Source: Rubrolithibacter danxiaensis
GTDB lineage: Bacteria > Bacteroidota > Bacteroidia > Sphingobacteriales > Sphingobacteriaceae
Length of the DNA: 64,000 nt
Assembly (NCBI RefSeq): GCF_047272945.1
Contig: NZ_JBKOPS010000006.1
Coordinates: 62,001 to 126,000, forward strand
Direction: 5' to 3'
Shown piece after piece: positions 51,561 to 60,331 of the stretch. The position numbers and the translations under genes were made by a program. The notes under the pieces were generated by a model. That model saw only the letters and a list, made by a program, of their open reading frames with translations. It did not search any database and was not told the DNA's origin. Position 1 is the first letter of the stretch; each line of letters begins with the position of its first letter.

Positions 51561-52712
51561 ATGACCATAGAAGAGTTCCTCACTTTGTATGAAAAGTATG
51601 TTGCAGGAAAATGTTCCCCCGCGGAGGAAAAATTAATAAATTCTTACCGCGATGAAATGGAACTGTCCGATGAAGAGTGGCTGAACGAACTTGGAGACAG
51701 ACAGGAAATACACGACAGCATATGGTCCCGCCTTTCTGAAAGCAGAAGAGTGGAGATTCCTGTAAAAAGAAGGACGAATTTGTGGTGGAAAGCTGCAGCT
51801 GTTATCCTTATTACCTTATCTTCCAGCCTCTGGATAGCTAAATTTTATTCACATAAACAGCAGAAAGAAAGTCTTGCAAAAGATACTCCCGCTAAAATCC
51901 AGGCCGGGGGCAATAAGGCTTACCTTACCCTTGCAGACGGAAGCCGAATTGAACTGAACACTGTTGAAAACGGTAATCTGAAAGTGAAAGATGAAATAAC
52001 CATCCGGAAAACTAAAAATGGCTTACTCGTCTATCAGTACAATAAAAACGAAAGTAGCGTTCATGCTGCAGTCACAGAATATAATACTATTACAACTCCC
52101 CGAGGCGGACAATATCAGGTTATTCTGGAAGATGGCTCGAAAGTGTGGCTTAATGCGGCTTCTTCTATCCGTTTTCCGGTGGTGTTTACCGGCAGAGAAA
52201 GGGAAGTAGAAATTACGGGGGAAGCCTATTTCGAGGTAGCTAAAAATAAAGAACATCCCTTTATTGTTAACGCAAACGGAACACAGGTTCAGGTATTGGG
52301 TACTCATTTTAATGTGTCTGCTTATGCCGATGACGATGCAGTTACAACAACTTTACTCGAAGGGGCTGTTCGAATGGTAAAGGGGAAAAAGTTTGCCATG
52401 CTTAAGCCCGGAGAACAGGGGGTTTCTGTACATAATAGCAACGAAATTACTTTGAGTGCTGCCGATATTGAGGAAACAATGGCATGGAAAAACGGATTTT
52501 TTACTTTCCATAATGAAAATATTGTAAACATTATGAAAAAAGTAAGCCGCTGGTATGATGTGGATGTAGAATATCGGGGAGATGTAAAAGACAGGGAGTT
52601 TGGTGGTACAGTTTCGAAATATAAAGAAATTACTGAATTGCTGCAGAATATGCAGTTAACGGGAGCAATACACTATAAAATGGAAGGAAGGAGGCTGATT
52701 ATCATGAAATAG
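51561..52712 (+). CDS. FecR-family anti-sigma factor
   Basis: 383 residues. N-terminal cytosolic anti-sigma part (residues 1-70, YEKYVAGKCSPAEEKLI), one membrane helix (about 74-94), a periplasmic FecR domain (TTPRGGQYQVILEDGSKVWL... EITGEAYFEVAKNKEHPF) and a C-terminal DUF4974 domain (about 305-383, WYDVDVEYRG). It holds the ECF sigma inactive until signalled by the STN domain of the SusC that follows 124 bases downstream. Confidence 0.94.
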   Translation: MTIEEFLTLYEKYVAGKCSPAEEKLINSYRDEMELSDEEWLNELGDRQEIHDSIWSRLSESRRVEIPVKRRTNLWWKAAAVILITLSSSLWIAKFYSHKQQKESLAKDTPAKIQAGGNKAYLTLADGSRIELNTVENGNLKVKDEITIRKTKNGLLVYQYNKNESSVHAAVTEYNTITTPRGGQYQVILEDGSKVWLNAASSIRFPVVFTGREREVEITGEAYFEVAKNKEHPFIVNANGTQVQVLGTHFNVSAYADDDAVTTTLLEGAVRMVKGKKFAMLKPGEQGVSVHNSNEITLSAADIEETMAWKNGFFTFHNENIVNIMKKVSRWYDVDVEYRGDVKDREFGGTVSKYKEITELLQNMQLTGAIHYKMEGRRLIIMK

Positions 52713-52836
52713 TTTATACGTTTCCTGATAAAAAGAACCAGGAGTGTTGCCGCACCCCTGGACTTAAGCTGTATCAGCTGGGTCAGGATCTGTTGATGTA
52801 TTTATCACACAATCAATTATTAAACCTAACACTCAA

Positions 52837-55800
52837 ATGTATAAAAATTCTACTGCAATAAGATGCAGGGATCGCTCCTGCAGTAAACTTAAATTATTTC
52901 TTATTATGAAACTGGTGTTTTTTTTGTGTCTGACGGCAATGTTGCAGGTAAAAGCTGCTACAACTTATGCACAACGAATCAGTCTGAATAAAAGCAATGC
53001 TTCCCTGTCAGAAACATTGGAAGAAATTCACCAGCAAACAGGTTATAGCATTCTGTACGATGCAAAAATGCTCCGGAAAGCGCGGGTAGTAAACCTGCAC
53101 CTGTCCGCTGTTCCATTAGACGAGGCTTTAAAACAATGCTTCAAAGGGCAGCCCTTCAGTTATGTTATCAACCGTAAAACAATTGTAATAACTCCCATAG
53201 CTAATACTGCAAAGGAAGCACAGGCTGTACAGGTTACCGGTTCCGTTACAGACGAAAAGGGCGAACCCTTACCCGGAGTAAGTATCAGATTACAAGGTAC
53301 CAGCACTGCCACAGTAACGGATGGCGAAGGAAAATATTCTCTGAATATCCCCGACGGTAATGGCTCACTTGTATTTAGTTATATAGGATTTATTACACAA
53401 AATATAGATGTAAATAACCGGACGCAAATCAATGTGGTATTAAAGGAACAGGTATCTGCTTTGAATGAAGTGGTTGTTGTTGGATATGGAACCCAGAAAA
53501 GAACCAGCGTAGTTGGAGCTGTTGATCAGGTAAGCTCAGCTGCTATTGAAGGTAAACCCGCGGTTAATGCAACCCAGGCACTGCAGGGCGTATCTCCCAA
53601 CCTTATTATTCAGCAAAGAAATCCTGAGCCGGGCGGAGCAACAAACATAAATATCAGGGGTATCAGTACAATGAATGATAACAGTCCGCTTGTTGTTATT
53701 GATGGTATTGTCGGAGGAGATATTAATTTATTAAATCCAACTGATATCGAATCTGTATCCGTACTGAAAGATGCGGGAAGTGCGGCTATTTATGGATCAA
53801 GGGCTGCCAATGGTGTTATTTTAATTACTACAAAAAAAGGCAGGAAAAATACTCCTGTTACCGTGACTTACAACGGTTTAGTTGGTATTCAGTCGCCTAA
53901 AATTTTATACAAACCTGTTCATGGATACGAAAATGCAATTTTAAGAGATGAAGCCAATGTCAATTCCGGATTGCCCCCGATATACAGTGCCGCTGATATC
54001 CGTAAGTTTCATCAGCAGGGAGATAATGAATGGTTTTTAAATACAATTCTGCAAAACTCGCTGCAGCAAAATCATAATATCAGTGTTTCGGGCGGAAGTG
54101 CTAATTCTACGTATCTTATTTCTGCGGGACTGGTTGATCAGCAGAGCAATTTTGTTGGCCCTGGCTATGGTCTAAAGCGTTATAACTATCGTCTTAACCT
54201 CACTAACGAATATGGAAAACTGAAACTTACCAGTATTTTATCCTATGCAAGAAGTGAGATTAAAGATCACTCCTTTTCAACTTCCACCTTATTAGTGGAT
54301 GCAGGCAGGGTGCCTACAATCTATAAGATCCGCGATGATGAAGGCCGTTATCTTACCAATGATGTGCTCACAGAGTTTAATCCTCTGGGAATACTTGAAC
54401 AGGGTGGATATCGCAAGTATGATAACGACAATGTTTTTGGAAACCTGAATGCCGAGTTTTCTGTAACCGATTTTTTCAAGTTAAAAGGTGTTTTCGGCGG
54501 TAACCTGGTTTCCAATCACCAGTTTGGAAGGGTGATGCAGGTAAATTACTTCCCTAAAGGAACCTACGGGGCCGATAGAAATACAAACGACGAGAACAGT
54601 AAAAATTTATTCCTGAATACGCAACTTCTTGCAGAATTCTCGAAAACCTTCAATAAGGTGCATAATGCTGATGTGCTAGTTGGAGTTTCTAACGAATCGT
54701 ACACAAGCCAGAGTAACGGACTTTTTAAAAGATATACAGATGCTGAATTAGGTACTCCGGTTTCAGAAACTATTATAAACCCTGATTCATACAATACCAA
54801 TCAGCGTACCGTTGAAACCAGCCTGAATTCTCTTTTCGGAAGAGCTTCTTATTCTTTTAAAGATAAATATTACGGAGAGTTTAATTTTCGTTTAGATGGA
54901 TCTTCAAAATTTAGTGAAGATAATCGCTGGGGATTTTTTCCTTCCTTTTCTGCAGGATATCGTCTTAGTGAAGAAAACTTCATGAGCAACTACCGGCAAA
55001 GAATTGGCGATCTTAAACTTCGTGGCTCTTATGGTATTTTGGGAAATCAAAATGTGGGGAACTACCAGTATCAAACAACCTATTTTACCTACCAGAATGC
55101 ATATGGATTTGGTAATAATGCAGTAGGGGGCACCGGCTTCTCATTTGCCAATCCCGATCTTCGCTGGGAGAAGGCGGCAACTTTTAATATAGGCCTTGAT
55201 GCAGGTTTTTTCAAAAATGCACTTACATTTTCATTTGACTATTTTAATAAACTTACCAGCGACATTCTTATTCCTCCTGCTGTTCCCGGTGTTTTTGGAA
55301 CTTCCCTGCCAAGTTATAATGCCGGTAAACTTCGAAATCAGGGATGGGAAGTAAATCTGGGATATAAAAACAACGGAAAGAATTTCAGGCATAACCTGTC
55401 ATTAAATATAGGCGACAATAAAAATAAGGTGCTGTATTTTGAGGGAGGTGAACGGCTGACACGTTCTGATGAGATGCAGATTTTGCTGAGAGAAGGCTTG
55501 CCGTTTAATTCATATGTTGGGCTGAAAACCAATGGTTATTTTCAAAACCTTGACGACGTTACTAACGGCCCCAAGCCTTCCGGCCTGAATGTTTCTCCCG
55601 GCGATATCCGCTATGTGGATGTTAATAACGACGGTGTAATTGACGACAACGATAAATTTGTTCTCGGAAATCCTTTTCCGCGATTAACCTATGGCTTTAC
55701 CTATAATTTAGGCTTTAAAAACTTCGATTTAAACGTGTTTCTGCAAGGCGTTGGCAAGAGAAGTATGTTTTTACGGGGCGAAATGGTTGAACCGTTCCAT

Positions 55801-56196
55801 TTTAACTATTCACAGGTTATATATCAGCATCAGCTGGATTACTGGACTCCTCAAAACCCCGATGCACGATACCCACGGCTCGCAGCAAGCGGAAGCCAAT
55901 CTATTGAAAATAATTACAGAAGAGGATCAGATTTTTATATTTACGATGCTTCTTACCTGCGGTTAAAAAATCTCCAGATAGGCTATACGCTTCCTGCCAA
56001 GATATCCAAGAAAATGGGCATGCAAAAACTAAGGGCTTATTTGTCTGGTCAGAACCTGCTTACTTTTTCTGCCATAGATTTTATCGATCCCGAAACTACA
56101 GAATTCGACAGCAACCTTGGAAGTTCAGGTGCTAACAGCGGAAGGACGTATCCTACGCCTGTTTATTATGGTTTTGGTCTTGATGTAACTTTTTAA
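52837..56196 (+). CDS. SusC/RagA TonB-dependent outer-membrane transporter with STN domain
   Basis: 1,119 residues. A signal segment (about 24-46) is followed by an STN signalling domain (about 50-120, SLSETLEEIHQQTGYSILYD), a carboxypeptidase-regulatory-like domain (VTGSVTDEKGEPLPGVSIRL), the plug (EVVVVGYGTQKRTSVVGAV; DIESVSVLKDAGSAAIYGSR) and a 22-strand barrel closing in YYGFGLDVTF. It imports oligosaccharides through the outer membrane powered by TonB and, via STN, signals to FecR. Directly upstream of susD by 10 bases. Mannan-oligosaccharide specificity is inferred from the linked GH76 and GH92. Confidence 0.95.
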   Translation: MYKNSTAIRCRDRSCSKLKLFLIMKLVFFLCLTAMLQVKAATTYAQRISLNKSNASLSETLEEIHQQTGYSILYDAKMLRKARVVNLHLSAVPLDEALKQCFKGQPFSYVINRKTIVITPIANTAKEAQAVQVTGSVTDEKGEPLPGVSIRLQGTSTATVTDGEGKYSLNIPDGNGSLVFSYIGFITQNIDVNNRTQINVVLKEQVSALNEVVVVGYGTQKRTSVVGAVDQVSSAAIEGKPAVNATQALQGVSPNLIIQQRNPEPGGATNINIRGISTMNDNSPLVVIDGIVGGDINLLNPTDIESVSVLKDAGSAAIYGSRAANGVILITTKKGRKNTPVTVTYNGLVGIQSPKILYKPVHGYENAILRDEANVNSGLPPIYSAADIRKFHQQGDNEWFLNTILQNSLQQNHNISVSGGSANSTYLISAGLVDQQSNFVGPGYGLKRYNYRLNLTNEYGKLKLTSILSYARSEIKDHSFSTSTLLVDAGRVPTIYKIRDDEGRYLTNDVLTEFNPLGILEQGGYRKYDNDNVFGNLNAEFSVTDFFKLKGVFGGNLVSNHQFGRVMQVNYFPKGTYGADRNTNDENSKNLFLNTQLLAEFSKTFNKVHNADVLVGVSNESYTSQSNGLFKRYTDAELGTPVSETIINPDSYNTNQRTVETSLNSLFGRASYSFKDKYYGEFNFRLDGSSKFSEDNRWGFFPSFSAGYRLSEENFMSNYRQRIGDLKLRGSYGILGNQNVGNYQYQTTYFTYQNAYGFGNNAVGGTGFSFANPDLRWEKAATFNIGLDAGFFKNALTFSFDYFNKLTSDILIPPAVPGVFGTSLPSYNAGKLRNQGWEVNLGYKNNGKNFRHNLSLNIGDNKNKVLYFEGGERLTRSDEMQILLREGLPFNSYVGLKTNGYFQNLDDVTNGPKPSGLNVSPGDIRYVDVNNDGVIDDNDKFVLGNPFPRLTYGFTYNLGFKNFDLNVFLQGVGKRSMFLRGEMVEPFHFNYSQVIYQHQLDYWTPQNPDARYPRLAASGSQSIENNYRRGSDFYIYDASYLRLKNLQIGYTLPAKISKKMGMQKLRAYLSGQNLLTFSAIDFIDPETTEFDSNLGSSGANSGRTYPTPVYYGFGLDVTF

Positions 56197-56206
56197 AAGA
56201 ATACCG

Positions 56207-57844
56207 ATGAACACTAAAATAACTATTATAAAGAATGTTTTTGCAGTGCTGGTGGTCATACTGTCCATGGCCTGTAAAAAGCTTGACTTAGTTCCTACCG
56301 ATCGGTTTACCGATGTGAATTACTGGACTACCACTGCCAAAGCAAACAGCGTTTTAAATACCGCTTACTCTCAGATGTTTCGTAACGATTATTTCTTTTA
56401 TAATGAAGGAATGTCTGACAATGCATACAATGGAAGAGGTGACAATAGCGGTGTGGCTTCGCTGGCCGCCGGCTCTTATGATGCCTCGCTTCCGAGATTG
56501 AGAGACGAATGGAACTTTCATTACACTGGAATAAAAACCTGCAATATTTTTCTTGAAAATGTTGACAGGGTTCCGGATATGGACGCAGCTCTTAACAGCC
56601 GCATGAAAGCAGAAGCCCGGTTTATACGTGCCTTTCATTATTTTCAATTGATGACCTGGTTTGGCGATGTTCCGCTATTTGATCACGATATCTCTGTGGA
56701 AGAATCTAAAACAATTGCTCGTACTCCACGGGCACAGGTTCTTGAATTTATTTTAAAGGAATTAAATGAAGTTGAAACTATACTGCCTGTTAATAAGGCG
56801 TATTCAGAAACAGATAAAGGCAGGATTACAAAAGGTGCAGCTATCGCTCTTAAGGCAAGAGCCTTTCTTTATGAAAGCCGCTGGTCGGATGTAGTTAACG
56901 AATGCGAAAAACTGATAAATAATAACAGCAACGGTACTTATAACCTGTTCCCTTCTTACGAAGGATTGTTCCTGCCGCAAAACGAGAACAACAGCGAAGT
57001 TATCCTTGATCTGCAATATGTACCGGAAGTACGGGCATATAATAATTTCTTTGATTTTGCCCCTCTTTCTGTTGGCGCAAGGTTAAACGCACTGGCACCT
57101 ACTCAGGAATTGGTAGACAGTTATATCATGTCCAATGGTGCAGGTATTCATAACCCTTCCTCTTCCTATAATGAAAATGATCCGTACAGCAACCGTGATC
57201 CTCGTTTAACTTATACCATTGTTTACAATGGGTATGAGTGGAAAAAACCTGATGGAACTACGCAGGTAATTTATACTAAACCGGGTTCTGATCCTGACCA
57301 GACGAAGAAGCTGGATGAATATGCTCCGGGAGCGGTAAGTTCACCAACCGGCTATTACATTCGAAAGTATTACGATCCAACTTCATCTACAAATTTTCTG
57401 TCTGGTTTAAACCTTATTCTTATTCGCTATGCAGACATATTATTAATGTATGCCGAAGCAAAGAATGAGTTAGGGCAAATGAACGAAAGCATATGGAATG
57501 AAACTATCAGGCCATTACGTACACGTGCCGGTTTTACAGATCCGGGTGCATTAAACTTTAACACTGCAGGGGGACAACCCGAGCTTCGTGAAATTATTCG
57601 TAATGAACGCCGTACAGAACTGGCAATGGAAGGTTTACGGATTTTTGATATCCGCCGGTGGAGAATTGCAGAAGATGTTTTAAACGGATGGGCTCACGGT
57701 GCTAAGTTTGGGCCTGAGTCTGTGGATAATGGATACATCAGGGCAAACCAGAGAACTTTTGATGAAAGTAAAAACTATTTATGGCCTATACCAAGAGATG
57801 AGAGGAATCTGAATCCGAATCTTACTCAAAATCCAGGCTGGTAA
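56207..57844 (+). CDS. SusD/RagB surface glycan-binding lipoprotein
   Basis: 545 residues. Lipobox SMAC near residue 23, then the SusD signature KKLDLVPTDRFTDVNYW and the TPR-like helices (RFIRAFHYFQLMTWFGDVP), RADILLMYAEAKNELGQ and the C-terminal YLWPIPRDERNLNPNLTQNPGW. It caps the SusC barrel and captures the glycan. The gene starts 10 bases after susC. Confidence 0.95.
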   Translation: MNTKITIIKNVFAVLVVILSMACKKLDLVPTDRFTDVNYWTTTAKANSVLNTAYSQMFRNDYFFYNEGMSDNAYNGRGDNSGVASLAAGSYDASLPRLRDEWNFHYTGIKTCNIFLENVDRVPDMDAALNSRMKAEARFIRAFHYFQLMTWFGDVPLFDHDISVEESKTIARTPRAQVLEFILKELNEVETILPVNKAYSETDKGRITKGAAIALKARAFLYESRWSDVVNECEKLINNNSNGTYNLFPSYEGLFLPQNENNSEVILDLQYVPEVRAYNNFFDFAPLSVGARLNALAPTQELVDSYIMSNGAGIHNPSSSYNENDPYSNRDPRLTYTIVYNGYEWKKPDGTTQVIYTKPGSDPDQTKKLDEYAPGAVSSPTGYYIRKYYDPTSSTNFLSGLNLILIRYADILLMYAEAKNELGQMNESIWNETIRPLRTRAGFTDPGALNFNTAGGQPELREIIRNERRTELAMEGLRIFDIRRWRIAEDVLNGWAHGAKFGPESVDNGYIRANQRTFDESKNYLWPIPRDERNLNPNLTQNPGW

Positions 57845-57879
57845 TTCAATCAATTCTAACTTAAAATAAAGATATTTTT

Positions 57880-59016
57880 ATGAAAACGTTTTTTAACCGC
57901 ATTTTATTTACTTGTATTTCTGCCTTGCTGGTGGTTACAGGCTGTAAAAAAGATAAGGAGCTAAACCATACTCAAGTTTCTGAAGTGAAAAACCTTTTTG
58001 CTCCGGAAAATAATAAATATGTAAAACTGGAACCGGCTTCAGGCTCACTGGTATTTGAATGGGAACAAGCTAGGGCTGAAGACAATGGACTTGTATTGTA
58101 TGAAGTGTTATTCGATAAAGAAGACGGCGATTTTTCAAAGCCTCTTTATTCGGTTTCGTCAGATAATAATGGATTGTATAACAAGCTGAGCATGAGTTAT
58201 GCGGATTTGAATAAAGTTGCAAATGCAGCGGGTATTCAGCCATTAGGAACCGGAAAAGTTAAGTGGACCGTTGTTTCTTCTAAAGGAATTAATGTACAGA
58301 ACTCCTCTGTATCAAATGTTCTGGAGTTAGAACGCCCTGCCGGCTTTACAGAAATTCCTGCTCAGCTGTACCTTACAGGTTCAGCAACAGAAAGCGGTGA
58401 CGACCTGAGCAAGGCAATTCCTTTTAAGCAAGTCTCTAACGGTGTCTTTGAAGTTTATACCTCATTAAAAGACGGAACTTACACTTTTGCAGAGCGAAAT
58501 ACCGGCACTCCTGCGACATATTCTTTAAACGGCGATAAGATGCAGGAAGGCGGAAGTACCACAGTAAGCGGAGATGCAAAAGTTTATCGGATTTCACTCA
58601 ATTTTAATAATGCTTCGGCTACTGTTACCGAAATTATATCGGTTGGCCTGTGGTTTTCTGCAGATAATAAAATATGGTATGATCTTCCTTATACTGGTAA
58701 CAGTACCTGGGAAATTGATAATGCAGCGGTTGTGTTCCATCAGGAAGACTGGGGGAGAGATGAGCGCTATAAGTTTAAGTTTACTGTAAAGGATGCGTCA
58801 GGAGCAGAATCAGCAGAGTGGTTCGGAAGTAAAAACAGGGATAATGGCCGCCCAGATGCAGGTACTCCTCTATCTTATTGGGAAATGTATCCGGTAGATA
58901 ATTCGCAGTACGATTATACGTTCAAATTTAACGGTGATGCAGATAATAAGAATGCAGACATTAAAGTTGATTTCAACGCTTCAGGAGCTTACACTCATTC
59001 AGTAACTATAAAATAA
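57880..59016 (+). CDS. SusE/SusF-type surface glycan-binding lipoprotein
   Basis: 378 residues. Lipobox VVTGC, then a SusE-type Ig-like domain (SGSLVFEWEQARAEDNGLVLYEVLF) and two or three starch-module-like beta domains (PAQLYLTGSATESGDDL; LWFSADNKIWYDLPYTGN). It is an accessory surface glycan binder encoded directly after SusCD. Length is close to SusE. The polysaccharide bound is inferred to be mannan from the downstream enzymes. Confidence 0.85.
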   Translation: MKTFFNRILFTCISALLVVTGCKKDKELNHTQVSEVKNLFAPENNKYVKLEPASGSLVFEWEQARAEDNGLVLYEVLFDKEDGDFSKPLYSVSSDNNGLYNKLSMSYADLNKVANAAGIQPLGTGKVKWTVVSSKGINVQNSSVSNVLELERPAGFTEIPAQLYLTGSATESGDDLSKAIPFKQVSNGVFEVYTSLKDGTYTFAERNTGTPATYSLNGDKMQEGGSTTVSGDAKVYRISLNFNNASATVTEIISVGLWFSADNKIWYDLPYTGNSTWEIDNAAVVFHQEDWGRDERYKFKFTVKDASGAESAEWFGSKNRDNGRPDAGTPLSYWEMYPVDNSQYDYTFKFNGDADNKNADIKVDFNASGAYTHSVTIK

Positions 59017-59041
59017 ATGTAATTGGATTTGTTGTCCTTAG

Positions 59042-59064
59042 CCCGGTAAACTTAGTTTACCGGG
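59042..59064 (+). other. Intra-operon hairpin between susE and GH76
   Basis: CCCGGTAAAC (59042-59051) pairs perfectly with GTTTACCGGG (59055-59064) across a 3-nt loop, with no T tract after it. In this position it may stabilise the upstream mRNA or partially attenuate the enzymes relative to SusCDE. Confidence 0.55.
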
Positions 59065-59091
59065 AGAGGGATAATTTATAGTAAACGTATT

Positions 59092-60249
59092 ATGAAATTA
59101 AAATCGTATTCTTCTTTATTTATTGCATTAGCGCTTCCTTTTATTCTTGCAAATACCTCATGTGTAAAGGACAAACCTTTTCCTCTTTACAACGGAGAAA
59201 CCAAAACTGTTGAATATAACTGGCCGGAAACTGCAGATTCTTTACAGGATATCACCTATACAACTTTTCTGTCTGCTGATGGTAAATATTTTATTCAGAA
59301 TAATACAGGTAATAATTCCTTTAATTATTGGTGGAATGCTCATATGCTGGATGTTTTGGTTGACGGTTATAGCAGAAGTCAGGATGATGTGTATAAACAA
59401 CGAATGACCTCGTTGCTAAACGGCATTAATGATAAAAATAATGGCAATTATCCCAATGATTATTATGACGACATGGAATGGCTAGCACTGGCCAGCCTGC
59501 GTGCTTATGGCGTTACACAGGATGACTCTTTTTTAAATGCAGCCAATATTTTGTGGAACGATATTAAGACAGGATTGAATAACAATCAGGGTGGTGGTAT
59601 AGCCTGGCGTAAATCACAACTGGATTATAAAAATACTCCGGCCAATGCGCCTGCTGTTATTTTAGCCTGCGGGCTCTTTCAGCAACAGCAAAATAATCAG
59701 GACCTGGAGTTGGCTAAGACTTTGTATCAATGGCTGAAAACTACATTGATTGACCCTGCTACGGGTTTAGCATGGGACGGCATAAATTCCAAAGGCGACG
59801 GACAAATTGATAGAAATAAGTACACATATAATCAGGGCGTATTAATTGGCGCACAGCATGAATTGTATAAAGTTACAGGGGATGAAGCTTACCTGAATGA
59901 TGCAGTTCGGACCGCAAATAGTGTCATTAAGGATCTTGAACTTGCTCCCGGAGGTATTTTAAAAAATGAAGGACAAGGCGATGGGGGGCTTTTTAAGGGA
60001 ATTCTTGTTCGTTACCTGGCACAACTGATTGAAGAACCGGATTTGTCGCAAGCTGATCGTGATAATTATATTCAGTTTCTGAAAAATAATGCGCAAACTT
60101 TATATACCAAAGGAATTAGTCGCCCCGGTTTGATGATTAGTCCCGATTGGAAAAATAAGCCATCCGGCAATACAGATCTTTCAACTCAGTTAAGCGGATT
60201 AATGCTGATAGAGGCGGCTGCAAAACTGGATAAAGAAGGGAAACTGTAA
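59092..60249 (+). CDS. GH76 endo-alpha-1,6-mannanase
   Basis: 385 residues, lipoprotein-like start (FILANTSC, Cys about 24). GH76 (alpha/alpha)6 barrel with the paired catalytic aspartates Asp126-Asp127 in YYDDMEWLALA, and GGIAWRKS, ILACGLF, and TYNQGVLIGA. These two adjacent Asp residues are the nucleophile and acid/base in GH76. It cuts the alpha-1,6-mannan backbone of yeast-type mannan, on the surface if the lipoprotein signal is functional. Downstream of susE in one transcript. Confidence 0.93.
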   Translation: MKLKSYSSLFIALALPFILANTSCVKDKPFPLYNGETKTVEYNWPETADSLQDITYTTFLSADGKYFIQNNTGNNSFNYWWNAHMLDVLVDGYSRSQDDVYKQRMTSLLNGINDKNNGNYPNDYYDDMEWLALASLRAYGVTQDDSFLNAANILWNDIKTGLNNNQGGGIAWRKSQLDYKNTPANAPAVILACGLFQQQQNNQDLELAKTLYQWLKTTLIDPATGLAWDGINSKGDGQIDRNKYTYNQGVLIGAQHELYKVTGDEAYLNDAVRTANSVIKDLELAPGGILKNEGQGDGGLFKGILVRYLAQLIEEPDLSQADRDNYIQFLKNNAQTLYTKGISRPGLMISPDWKNKPSGNTDLSTQLSGLMLIEAAAKLDKEGKL

Positions 60250-60331
60250 AGGGAAAAACGATGAAGGATGCTTTGTAATTAAGTTGCCCATTAAATAATT
60301 AATACCTCTATGAATAAAAATCCGAGAACGA

